A program made the translations under genes and the position numbers. From Chrysaora quinquecirrha (Eukaryota > Cnidaria > Scyphozoa > Semaeostomeae > Pelagiidae): a DNA stretch of 64,000 nt. The stretch is taken from NCBI GenBank assembly GCA_014526335.1, contig JACTAT010000117.1:1-64000 (forward strand), in the 5' to 3' direction. Under the pieces are notes generated by a model that saw nothing but the letters and a program-made list of their open reading frames with translations, was not told the DNA's origin and searched no databases. Below are positions 22,480-34,600 of the stretch, piece by piece (position 1 is the stretch's first letter; each line of letters begins with the position of its first letter).

Positions 22480-25400
22480 GAGCAAAATGAACAACAGAGA
22501 GAAGCGGAAGGACAATAAAGGGGAATGTATACGAACAGCTTATTGAAAAGAAGAAGGCAAAGTTAAGCGACGAGGAAGAAAGAGAAATTAAAGAGAAGGG
22601 GTGCAGAGATATAGAAGGAAATGAAGAGCATAATGAAACGGGAAGAAGTCAATGGAACAGAATGAGGTAGAAGAAGAAGTTAAAGAAGGGGATGAAGAGA
22701 CATGGAAGTGAATGAAGAGCAAAACAACAAAGAGAAACGGAAGGAACAAAATTTTCAAATGAAGAAGTCAATAAAGGGGGATGCATACGAACAGCTTATT
22801 GAAAGGAAGAAGGCAAAGTTAAACAACGAGGAAGAAAAAGATATTAAAGAGGAAGGGTGAAGAAGTATTTAAGAGGCCGCAGGAACAGAACGAAGAAGGT
22901 GAAGAAGTTAAACAAGAGGACATAGAGGTAAAAAAGTAGACGTAAAGAAATAGGTAATGAACAGGAAGAAGCCAGAGGTAAAGAAAGTAAAAGAAGAAAA
23001 AGTAAAAGAGGGTCCGAATTAAGGGGGGTGCGAAAAATTTTTAAGCAGAAAAATTAGAGGAAAATTAACAGAAAGAAACTAAAGGAACAGAATGACGTAG
23101 AAGAAGTAGTTTAAGAGGTCGAGGGGGGTGAAGAGATAGCGATGTAAATGAAGAGTACAATGAACAGGAAGAAGTGTTAAACGATTAATTTTCTAGTTTA
23201 TTTTCGTGATATTTTCAGTGTTCGTGATGTTTTGTTATCGTGATGTTTCCTGATATTTCTCTAAGTGTTGTAATTAGCACTATAGTTGACAATCCCTTGT
23301 CCGGTTGTCAATAGCTATCTTTTGTCACTTTAATTCTGTTTGTTTTCAAGAATGTGCAATGTATTTATCTATCGTACCACGTTGTTAAACTAGAGTCGCT
23401 AAGTGAATTGGTCGTGTTCGGTTGTGAAATCCTTGGTTGTTGAAGATTTAGAGAAAGAGTTGTTTTAATGTTGACGTTTACTGCTGATCTTAGAGTTGAA
23501 CTGTTTCTGACGTTGCTGTTATTATTGTTGCTGTTTAATTGAATCGAATCGAAGGATCATTACTGTTTTAAGAAGACTGCTGTTATTTCTATTAGAGTTT
23601 GTTTTAGTTAATTAGAAGAAAATCAGAGAAAACTTCATATTCATTGCGTTTCATCTACGAACGCGTGCAGCCTGTGGAACGCACACCCGAAACTTTGGTG
23701 TCGTTTTACAGAAGCCAGAGGAAAAGAAAGTAAAAGAAGAAAAAGTAAAAGAAGAGTGCGAAGAGTTTTTAAGCAGAAAAATAAGAGGAAAATTATCAGA
23801 GAGAAACTGAAGGAAAAGAATGACGTAGAAGAAGTATTTAACAAGGAGAGGGGGGGTGAAGAGAAAACGATGTAAATGAAGAGTACAATGAACAGGAAGA
23901 AGCCAGAGGAAAAGAAAGTAAAAGAAGAATAAGTAAAAGAAGGGTGCGAAGAGTTTTTAAGCAGAAAAATAAGAGGAAAATTATCAGAAAGAAACTGAAG
24001 GAAAAGAATGACGTAGAAGAAGTAGTTAACAAGGAGAGGGGGATGAAGAGAAAACGATGTAAATGAAGAGTACAATGAACAGGAAGAAGCCAGAGGAAAA
24101 GAAAGTAAAAGAAGAAAAAGTAAAAGAAGGGTGCGAAGAGTTTTTAAGCAGAAAAATAAGAGGAAAATTATCAGAAAGAAACTGAAGGAAAAGAATGACG
24201 TAGAAGAAGTAGTTAACAAGGGGAGGGGGGGGGATGAAGAGAAAACGATGTAAATGAAGAGTACAATGAACAGGAAGAAGCCAGAGGAAAAGAAAGTAAA
24301 AGAAGAAAAGTAAAAGAAGGGTGCGAAGAGTTTTAAGCAGAAAATAAGAGGAAAATTATCAGAAAGAAACTGAAGGAAAAGAATGACGTAGAAGATGTAG
24401 TTAACGAGGAGGGGTGGGGGGGGGGGGGAGACGAGATAACGAAGTAAATGAAGAATACAATGAACAGGAAAATTAAGAGAAAGAAACTGAAGGAACAGAA
24501 TGACGTAGAAGAAGTAGTTAACAAGGAGGGGGGGGGGGTGAAGAGAAAACGATGTAAATGAAAAGTAAAATGAACAGGAAGAATCCAGAGGCAGAAGCAA
24601 AGAGCAAAAAGGATAAAGAAAATAAATGGAGAAAGCAGAATATAACGAAGAGATGATGAAATAGAGGAAGATGACCGGGAAGGCATTAGCAAAGATGAAA
24701 GAAGAAATACAGAAATAGATGAAGAGTATGGTGATGACGAAGAAGCAAAGAGCAAAGAGGATAAAGAAGATAAACGGAGAAAGCAGAATATAACGAAGAG
24801 ATGATGAAATAGAGGAAGATGACCGGGAAGGCACTAGCAAAGATGAAAGAAGAAATATAGAAATAGATGAAGAGTATTGTGATGATGAAGAAGCAAAGAG
24901 CAAAAAGGATAAAGAAGATAAACGATGAAAGCAGAATATAACGAAGGGATGATGAGATAGAGGAAGATGACCGGGAAGGCACTAGCAAAGATGAAAGAAG
25001 AAATATAGAAATAGATGAAGAGTATTGTGATGATGAAGAAGCAAAGAGCAAAAAGGATAAAGAAGATAAACGATGAAAGCAGAATATAACGAAGGGATGA
25101 TGAGATAGAGGAAGATGATAAGGAAGGCATTAAAAAAGATGAAAGTAGGAATATAGAAATAGATGAAGAGTATATGGTGATGACGAAGAAGCAAAGAGCA
25201 AAAAGGATAAAGAAGATAAACGATGAAAGCAGAATATAACGAAGGGATGATGAGAGAGAGAGGAAGATGATGAAGAAGGGAAAAAAATGGAGAAAGTAGA
25301 ACATAACGAAGGCAAGATGAAATAGATGAAGGTAACCGGAAAGACATTGAAAAAGGAAGGATGAAATAAGGATTAGATGAGGAGCATAGTAAAGCTGAAG

Positions 25401-25870
25401 AAGCAAAATGGAAAAAATAGAATATAGCGAAGGGATGGTGAAATAGATGAAGATGATGAGGAAAAAGTTAAGTAAGAGGAATGAACAGGTAGAGAGGTAA
25501 ATGAAGAGCACAGTAAAGACGAAGAAGGAAAAAAATGGAGAAAGTAGAACATAACGAAGGTATGGTGAAATAGATGAAGATAACTGGAAATACATTAAAA
25601 AAGAGAAAGAAGAAATAAAGAAGTAGATAAGGGGCAAATTAAGATGAAGAATGTAACGGCAAAAAGATAAAAAAAGAGAAATGGAAAAAGCAGAATAACA
25701 AGAAGAGCTGATGAAACAGGAGGATGCTAAAGAAGTTAAGCAAGAGAAATTGAAGAGAGATAGAAGTGAATGAAGAGTATGGTTAGGATGAAAACAATTA
25801 GAACATAAAGAAGTCAAACAAAGAAAGCAGAATATGATGAAAAGATGAGAAGAGATACAGAACAAGAGGA
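22480..25870. repeat. Polypurine (A/G-rich) satellite-like array
   Basis: About 3.4 kb of + strand is overwhelmingly A and G. Part is organised as units of about 188 bp: the GAAGCCAGAG motif recurs at 23711, 23899, 24086 and 24277, with a diverged copy from about 22968. Downstream is a second family of longer units (24590-25400) sharing AGAATATAACGAAG and GATGACCGGGAAGGCA. Units differ by small indels and by G-runs of variable length. The long Ser/Leu/Phe-rich open frames on the - strand are artefacts of the base composition, not genes. A solo LTR interrupts the array. Confidence 0.9.
23175..23710. mobile_element. Solo LTR inserted in the polypurine array
   Basis: The 536-bp segment begins TGTTAAACGA and ends TCGTTTTACA, so the ends are TG...CA with an inverted terminal 10-mer (one mismatch). 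It is not purine-rich, unlike its surroundings. It is flanked by GAAG on both sides (23171-23174 and 23711-23714). Removing the insert and one GAAG restores the array consensus AGGAAGAAGCCAGAGG. A 4-bp target duplication with TG/CA ends is typical of Ty3/Gypsy-like LTRs; the superfamily is inferred. Confidence 0.85.
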
Positions 25871-28697
25871 TAATGAATATGAAGAGCTGGTCAACATGAC
25901 ATAATAAAGATTTTCCTTTTGCAGTTATATTTTCAATGTTAGATATCGCATCATCTCGCTGACATATTTGTTTGAACCGACTTTTTTTCCTTTTCCATTG
26001 GAAAGAAAATCAAACAAAAAGATTTGTCACTTGCGTCGGTGTGAATGTTGCTTTAGACATGGAACTCATTGGCTCAACATATGTTCCTGAAACTGAAACA
26101 TGAAAGTGTAAGAAGGAAGGTCAGATCAAAGAAAGGAGGCATATGTAGCAGTGGTAGCTAATATAATGAAAGGAATACTAGCTTATTCTTACTTAAACTT
26201 TTTGTGAAAGATTTGACCAAATGAAACTACACTCGTAAATCGAGCAACCGCTTCTAAACTCTGAACTCTTCAAATGTTTCTAAATGCATTTCCAAACTCT
26301 TCAAATGAGCAATAACTAGCCATTATAGAAATTATTGAAAGATATGCGTAGTATAGTATTTAAATTTCTTAATCTGGAAATTATTTAAAATCTATTTTCA
26401 ATAGAGCTTTATTACGATATCTAATATACAAAAATAAGATAATTCCAAATGATACCAAAATATTGCATCTTTTCGATATTAGAATTTCATTGAAAGACGA
26501 AAATCGAAATTGTACAAAAATATAAAAATCTTAATCTCAGCAAGTTATTAGACTGGGGTTACCAGTTGATGAACAATGATGGATCATTGAAATTGTGTTG
26601 AATTCTTCTAGAAACGAACTCTGTAAAACAAAAAAAAGCAAATTAAGTAATGACTCATAGCTTGCTGCCTAAGGGACCACAGAATAGCAATGGGTAAGCA
26701 AAGCAGTATGAATCTGATTTGAAATTAATTCCCAAAAAATTCAGACGTAAAATTTTCGGACGTTTTATTCTTTAGACGATTAAATTCGGATGCAAAATTT
26801 TTAATTTCGGACAAATCTCGGATAAAATTTCGGACAAATAAAATGACATTTCCGACCCGACGAAATTCCATAGAATTTTTGTCGTTCTTTTTTATTCAAT
26901 GCACAGTACCAAAAATTTTTCATGGTTTTTAATCAGAATAAAAGTGTTATTGTCAAGTCTGTCAGCACCATTATCAGAGTCACGGCCAATAAATGAATAA
27001 ATGGATCTTCTGGTTCTCAACTTTCTGTTCCAACCTAATAGTCCGATGGCCACACAAAAATTCACCTGATAGTGATACGTAAACTCAGATAAAAGAAAAA
27101 GGATAAATGGAGATTTTAGAAAAAGGATAAATCGAGTCAAACATCGAATGAAAGTTTTCTCCACTTCCTCGTATTAAGTATTTACTGGCAGTGACATTCT
27201 TGGACAGGTAAAAGTTTCGGATGGTAAAATTTTTGGACAATAAAATTTTCGGACTCCAAATTTGTCCGAAAACTTAACCGTCCAAAATATCTGGGAATAA
27301 ATGTACTACACCTATGATTTATTTTATCTTTTCCTGGAGTTACAGAGAGCTTGCGATTATCCTTAAACTTAACGGCGAGTTGGACTTTGATGGAAGTCAA
27401 AAACCCGTAATATAGATTTCAAGAGGCTTTAAGTCTGGTTTTCACGACTATCGCATGATTTCATTATACGACTTTATCACGGATTGTAATATTTAATGGA
27501 AATGAATCACGACCGAATTTTAGAAAACGTGCGAGTTCAATCAATCCCAACTGTCCCAACCATCGCTACTCCGCCAACGATCGCTTCCCGAACATCTTAC
27601 TAGACATGTGCTACACATGAAAACTATATTTCCATTTACATCAACGAAATTAACTCCCGAAGATCGTGCGATTAGCAATCTCAGGATCGTGCAACAATCG
27701 TGTGACAGTAAAAATCGTATGGAAAGCAGACTTGAGCTTTTGCGCATCTAAACAGCAGCATGAGCCAAGTTATATGTTATATACAACTATATACAGGGGA
27801 TACGTCTCAGACGAAAGCAGTAAACAAAACGACTTAAACAGTCCGCAAGCAAATTGACGGAGCCTTTCATACCATTTAGTCTTTTTATATCATTCAGTTA
27901 CACTCTACGCAAACTGCAAAGCTTAAACACCCTCATTAGCTGCAATTTCAACGGCAACAAAAATACCATTGGCAAAAATACCCAATAGGTAATCTTTTCT
28001 TTGCTTAATAAGTTGAAAGAAATGTGCATTATAGCGAATCTTATAAATTTCAGTCATTTCAAACTGATCAAGACGTGTCCTTCTTTGTTAATTGATGACC
28101 TTCATTAGCATACAGTCTTAGCCGATAGCATCGGTACAAAAGAATACAAAGGCTAGAAAATTATCGGTATAAGATTGTCGTTAAATTTTGTGTATGTGGT
28201 CCATTGAAATATTGCATGAATAAAGGGGGGAAATAAGTGTCTTAGGTTTCATATACACCTGCAGCCAAGTGATGTCCTCTGCGGGGCCAATAGGCCGACC
28301 AGTTTAAGCAACTACAATATTACAGAAGACGTTGCAACCGTCGACGAAGTTTTGGCACTTTAAGGTTACGTGAACATTATATCCAAGGCAAATGGATCCT
28401 TTTTCCACTCTGACATAATATTATAAGATACATGGTCTATTGTTAACACATCCGATATGATTCGATACCGGATTCGTCTTGCTGTTACGTGATGATATTG
28501 AATACGGTATGAAGTGAATATGCTTAACAATACGGTACCGAATGAATGGGATTTTGTGTAATCACCCCAATCGGACATGATTGCATAACATATCGACAAC
28601 GAGTTTGCATTTTCGAGGCTGACGTGCAAGTAAATATGCAATGAGAATCGCGTAGTGTAACAATGTGGTAAATAAGGATGTTTCTTAACAATTTTAC
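25871..28697. other. Region 3' of the last recognised AP4B1 exon, no secure gene
   Basis: If AP4B1 has further 3' exons on the - strand they should lie here or further left, but I recognised no appendage-domain sequence. One good acceptor (CTTTCATGTTTCAG, read on -, near 26100) opens a short frame that stops after 6-8 codons when joined in phase. Segments at 26740-27290 repeat TTTCGGACAAA-like strings, and 27430-27730 looks like a decayed short element. Nothing else was recognised. Confidence 0.35.
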
Positions 28698-31600
28698 CTC
28701 ATCCTGATTGGCCGTGGAATGGCTCATTTGACTCAACTCTGACACAATTTGATGGCTTTGATTTACCAGTTCCAAAGTCTGCAAGGAAAACAAGGAAAAC
28801 AATGAATATATGAAACAAACATTAAAATGTTTCATATACTAAACAATTTCAAATTGCATGCAACGTAAAAATAAAATACTAAAATTGATACATTTACATA
28901 GATTGCCTCAAAATCTGAGAAAGACTATTTCATTTGTACACACTTTATATAAGAAATCATCGGTCTGACAAAAAAGGCAGACCTCTAGCTAAATAATTTC
29001 CGTATAGTTATATCCTAATTATAAATTTTTCCGAAATTTTTCTCAGGTAAATTTCATCCAATTAGAAATCTTGAAATATCACTAGACTTTCTAAAAGATC
29101 AGATATATTGCTGTAACGAAAAAATTGTGGCAGACGTCATTCTTTAGCTCTTAATATGATCTTTCATAGGAGGTTAAGCTTATTTGTCTTTAAAGAAGGG
29201 GTTTTTTGTTATAAGGGCATCGTTTCTTCTAAAAGGAACTTCCCAAAATACGAGTTCGAGGAAGTTAATTCCAGCGAAAGTTTTTTTTATGATTTTTAAC
29301 AAGAGATTCGCGAATGTTCACGGGAAAAAATACTTTCCAAAATCTTTGCTCAGTTCAAAGATTTACGAATACGAGGCGATTTCGTTTCAAATATTCATGG
29401 CGTGTTAAGAAAGTTAAATTTGCCGTTTATCCCATAAAACCCACTGTTCGAGAAGCGCGAAAGTTTTTTTTCCGCGAAATATCCCCATTTTTACTGATTC
29501 GCGAAAGTTAATTCCAAACATTTCGCGTTTTTTCTGAGTCGCGGAATTTTTCTTCCCGCGAACGTTTACACACATAATTGACACTTAAGGCGGGCGCAAA
29601 CTGTGCCAACATTGTTGGCCAACATGTTGGCTGGAAATAGGTTTGCCCTACCATCACAACATCTGAGCTGTTTTGGATTGCTGACGTCATCTAAAAACGA
29701 TCTTTTGCAAACATGGCCGGAAGGAGGCAGCTGTTTGTTTATTGCTCGCTCTTTTGGTTGACGACGAGATAAAAAAAATACTCGTAGCCAATTCAAACTG
29801 CCAGCTTAAATCTATTTCTAATTTCAAGGTCTCAGAAATAACGACGGAAATTAAAAAGATTGTGCCAACATGTTGGCGAAACATAACAAACCGTACTAAC
29901 ACATCAATTTTGCCCAAAACGATGGAAGTGTTGGGCAACATTTTTAAACACTTTTTATTTGTTACCAACATGTTGCTTGTTTGGACAACATACTTAGCAA
30001 ACGGTGCCAACATGTTGGCCAACAATTGTTGGCGGTGAGGTTTGCCAACATGTTGGCACGGTTTGCGCCCAGCTTTACACACAGCTCTTCATTAAAAAGA
30101 AAGGAATTCGGAAACGTTGTAGCGTTAACGGGAAATGTTAGAAAACACCGATTTTTGTTGATCTTGTCCTCTTTGAGAGTTGTTCCATAATATTGTCGCA
30201 GGATTATTAAGTATTTGTTACCTTGTTTACATCTGTTTTGAGGCAACGGTAATAGAACATGGCTCTGTCATGCACATCCATATTTAAGTCATCATCTAAG
30301 AGCAACAAACAATTAACATAGTTACTAATTATGCACCAGCTTTAGTTATAGTTTGCTGAAAGGTTAGAACAACCCAAAAACCACAGCTGCACATCGCCAA
30401 CCAAGGATTGCCAAGGCCGATGCTGAAATGCTTATCCCCTTCCTGTGGGACTGGAATGACAGTGAGTAGAACTGAGCCTGGGATCTATTGATAAGACGCA
30501 TGACGTCAAAAAGTGCACAAGCTTGTGAAAGAGGAATGAAAATCTCAGGGATATTCAAAATGAAAAGTAACCAATACAAGCAAAAAACGCTAAAGAAGAT
30601 AATACCTAACCAATTATTTACCTATCAATACTTCGAAAATTCTTCCAAGAAGATTTTGACACTCTGAGGGCGTTTTGAAGAACAATTTTAAACCAGCATT
30701 CAATAACTGTAGTTTTATTTCAGCAGAATCTTCTTCACTGAGACTTTCAACAATATTTTCTAGTAAATAAGGGCTACTGTTGATTTCCTGTTAAAAAAAA
30801 ATGATAAAAAAGTACTTTGATGACATTAAAAGCACGTTCACTCCAAATTGAAGCCCCTTTGTTTCAAACGCCCCCCGCTAAAAATGTCATTATGAATAAC
30901 AAACCATGTACAATACATAATGTATAATTAACGCCTCCCTGCTTAAAATACTCCCTTCTAAGAAGCGACCATATTAAAAAGTGGCGTTGCATCGAATATG
31001 TAACCCTTTTCCAGAGTTGCAAAAAGTTATTGACCTTCCTCCAAACCTGAAATTTTTGTAACCAAACTTCCTCATTTTGACATGATATAAAATTGCCGAA
31101 AAAACAGCCAGGCAGACTCCTGCACGCACGAGACAAAAACGTGTACATAGGGACCTTCCCAGATCGCTTGTATGTTTTAGCGTAAGTATTACAAAGGTGG
31201 CAATCATGCTTTAATACCAGGGAGGCTAGAGTCTGAAGAGGTTGATTAATAAATTGATTCCAACTTTCCAAGCTGAAGGATATCACAGCACTGTATAGAC
31301 TTACAAAGGGTGGACAAAATAGATTTTCTTTCTTTTAGCTGTAGCAAATATATGAAAAGTCGTTTTACTACAAAACCTTCCTCATTTTTAGCCAAAACCT
31401 TCCTCCAAAGCAGGTGTGTAGGTGTGTAGGGTTTTTGCGTCTCTGCCCTTTTCTTCCTGTTAATAACTATCTCACCGAGTGACAAATCACGATTCGTCAC
31501 CTGGTGGAGTTATGAAAAATTTTAAAACAGGTGAAAACAGCCTTTCCTTCTCTTGACTAAATCTTTCATTTCAACATAAACAAGCATCAAATCCAAAATC

Positions 31601-34600
31601 ACCACCTTACTTTATTGGTCGGGATAGACATTTGAATTGATATAAAAAAGTTGGTTTGGATATAAACGCTACCCTCTTTTCAACGACCCTTGAAAAATGG
31701 AAAATAGCCATTCCATTTTTGACCGTATTTTTTGCGGACAGTACTTCTAAGCCGAAGAACATGCGATCTTCTTACGAAGACTAAAAACGGTCCGAAATTA
31801 TGTCCTCTCGATAGCCGTTTTCGATTAATATGGGCTTTATTTTTCTACACTCTATATAACACTATAAATAACTCATTAAATTTTTTTAAATAAAAAATTC
31901 AATTGGTGCTCCTACTTTATCCCACGAGCTGATTTGTGTTAAAACACCATACCAATTCAGCCTCAGTTTTCTGACTGGTACATTTCGAGCTGCATCAGGA
32001 ATTAATTCTGCCTTAGTCAATTTCTTTTCGGTGAAGAGCTTATACTTTGAGGAGTGTTAGACGAAAGACGTTTTTGTCCTATGATGTTGCCGCTGTTTAG
32101 CACAATTTTGAATTTCTATCATAAATTTTCATGAGTTTGAAAAGGTGAAAATTTCACCTTGGAAGAAAAAATTATGTAAACATAAATAAATTTAAATTAT
32201 GTAAATTATGTAAATTATGTAAACAGAAAGATCACGATTACCTCTCCGAATTCCCCTAGAATCCAAATAACAGCAGCTTTACCAGATGGATGATCAGCAG
32301 CAATGTTCCAATAATCATTGATTTTAGAAATAACGTAACTTGAATATTTCCGCTGTTTTGCCAATAAATCTAAAAAAGCAATATTAAGTAGGATTAAAAA
32401 AGAATTAGCTGAAATAGTTTAAGCATCAGGGGCCCCAAATTTGAAGTAAGAATTATCAGTAGTTACCAGATACTATTAAAGCCCCATCAATCCCCTCTCT
32501 TTCGAATCCCTCATCTGTCCTCCTTCTCAATGTAAGTTTGCAATAAGCACGCCTGTCTATTTAGAACCTTCTATTCCAGCCACTTTTTTTTAGAATAGGT
32601 TTTTAGCTTAGATGTTTTTCATAGCTTTTTTTATACTATTTTATATTATTTTATACTTTAAAAAAAAAAATTCCAGCCACTGACTTGTATGGTTAAATAG
32701 TATGTTAAATTTAAATGATCATTTATTAGGGATTACATATTTACAAGACATAAAAACAAACAAGATCTGAAACGACTAATTTCAAGTGCTCTAAGATTGC
32801 AACTCTCTACAGTATCTTGTCGGCATTAAAACTTTTGTAATATCTTTCTTGATCAGCAAAAACAAAGAATGCCCGGGTTCTAAATGAGCCTCCATGAAAC
32901 AGACATTCGTGGGATTAACAATATCGTCCGTTGTACGGTGTCTGCTTTATGCGAGTTTGTTGTCACGAAGAAGTGATCCTCGAGATCAAAATAATTATCC
33001 GTTGTTCGGAGGTGTCTTACTATGGCGGTCTCTGCTACTTGGTACTCGCCCCTCAATTTATAGTCTTCTAGAATCTCTCAGAAGCAAATAAGCCCTGAAT
33101 CCCAAAGGGCTTAAAAGGGCTTTTACAGCAATCTGACATCTGCAGGCTCCTGGTCTCTCCTCCACCTGTTTACAAGCATGACAATTGTTCTGGGAATCAG
33201 GTACACTCGAAACTAGCAGTGCATAGCATATGCATCGTTAAATACTGCTCTCAGCATATTTTAAAGGAGACAAACGGGAGAAACAAACAGTCAAGCAAAA
33301 CTTAGCATGAGCATTCGAACACTTATGGCAAACACTGTAATACCAAAAGTCAATATTCGACCTAGAAGGAATATAGGAACAGGATGCCTTCGTTTCTTAC
33401 GCCTGTGTGCCACAAAAGTTGGAAATGTACTACAATCATTTTTATAAGAAACTTCCTTTAAGAAACTGCACCAGCCTTTATCGTTACAGCCTTTTTAAGC
33501 TCTTCTTGAATGGACGAGCAACTTAAACCTAACAAACATAATTTCTTTTGTCGCATAATCTTTGATGTTTTTATGTGCGGTTTTCAAATATGATAATTCA
33601 AATTAGAATAGTTTCTTTCTGGAGAATATAATGAAGCGCACATGGTATGTCAGACATGCGCAGATTAATGAAAGATATCTTACTTAAGTAGATAAATAAG
33701 TAGATTCAAAAGAACTGTCATGGTTATGCGTCATCCATTTAATGTGTTAAGTAATGTCTCCTGTCACAAAGAGGTACTAGGTCCTTCTAAAGTCAAGAGT
33801 CACTTTTGTAAAGCAGCCAGTTCGTGAATTGTTGAAATAGGAGAAAGACGCTCAACCAGTAATGTGATTTCTTGCGGGGCTAGGCCCAACCGCGTAGTGC
33901 CCATCTACTCTTTCTCTCTCTCAATACGAAAGAACCTAACAATGCTTGCATCAAGTAACTTTAAAACAGCGTTTACTGTGTCGAAATATAAGAAATTCTA
34001 ATAAAATTGATGGAACAAAATTTCTTCTAAAAAATGAGAGAAATTAACCCCCGTTTAAACGGCCCAAAATTTCACGCGACTTCAATAATGGACCAACTTT
34101 AACACAACTTCAACTTCAAATTTTGCTTCACTCTATATATCGACATTTCTGATGTTGGGAGAAATACTTGCTGGAGATCAAAGAGGTTAAATGAGGACGT
34201 CCTACATAATCATTGTTAGAGAGGTTTGAGATGGAATGTTTGAGGAAAATTTTGGTCATTTGGGCACCCAAAGAAACCTTGCTGGGTTACATGTTTGGTG
34301 AAGTGTTTGCTAGTTTGAACACCTCTGCATTTATTCGGCCAACACTCGAGCAAATTGCTGTGTAAATGTTGAAGGAAATGTTGGAACGCTGAAACAGGGC
34401 TTTATGTTGCTATCATCAAATGTATAACTGAAAAACAACACTAGCTATACCTCTGATAGCTTCAAATATATGAGGTGTAATATGATCAAGTTCCAGTTTT
34501 AGCAAAGATATGAGCGTTTCCAAAGTAAATTGTGCAGCAAAGGGGTAGTTTGTTCCAATTTTTCCAATACAAGCGACGGAATGACTCCCTATAACCGTAT

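Noticed and set aside
23641..25865. Long - strand ORFs of up to 420 codons rich in Ser, Leu and Phe
   Set aside because: Product of the polypurine array read on the pyrimidine strand; they are tandem-repetitive and include the solo LTR.
29687..30246. Overlapping ORFs rich in Asn, Met, Leu and Ala ([15 protein letters not shown])
   Set aside because: Translations of the CCAACATGTTGG repeats in the MITE.
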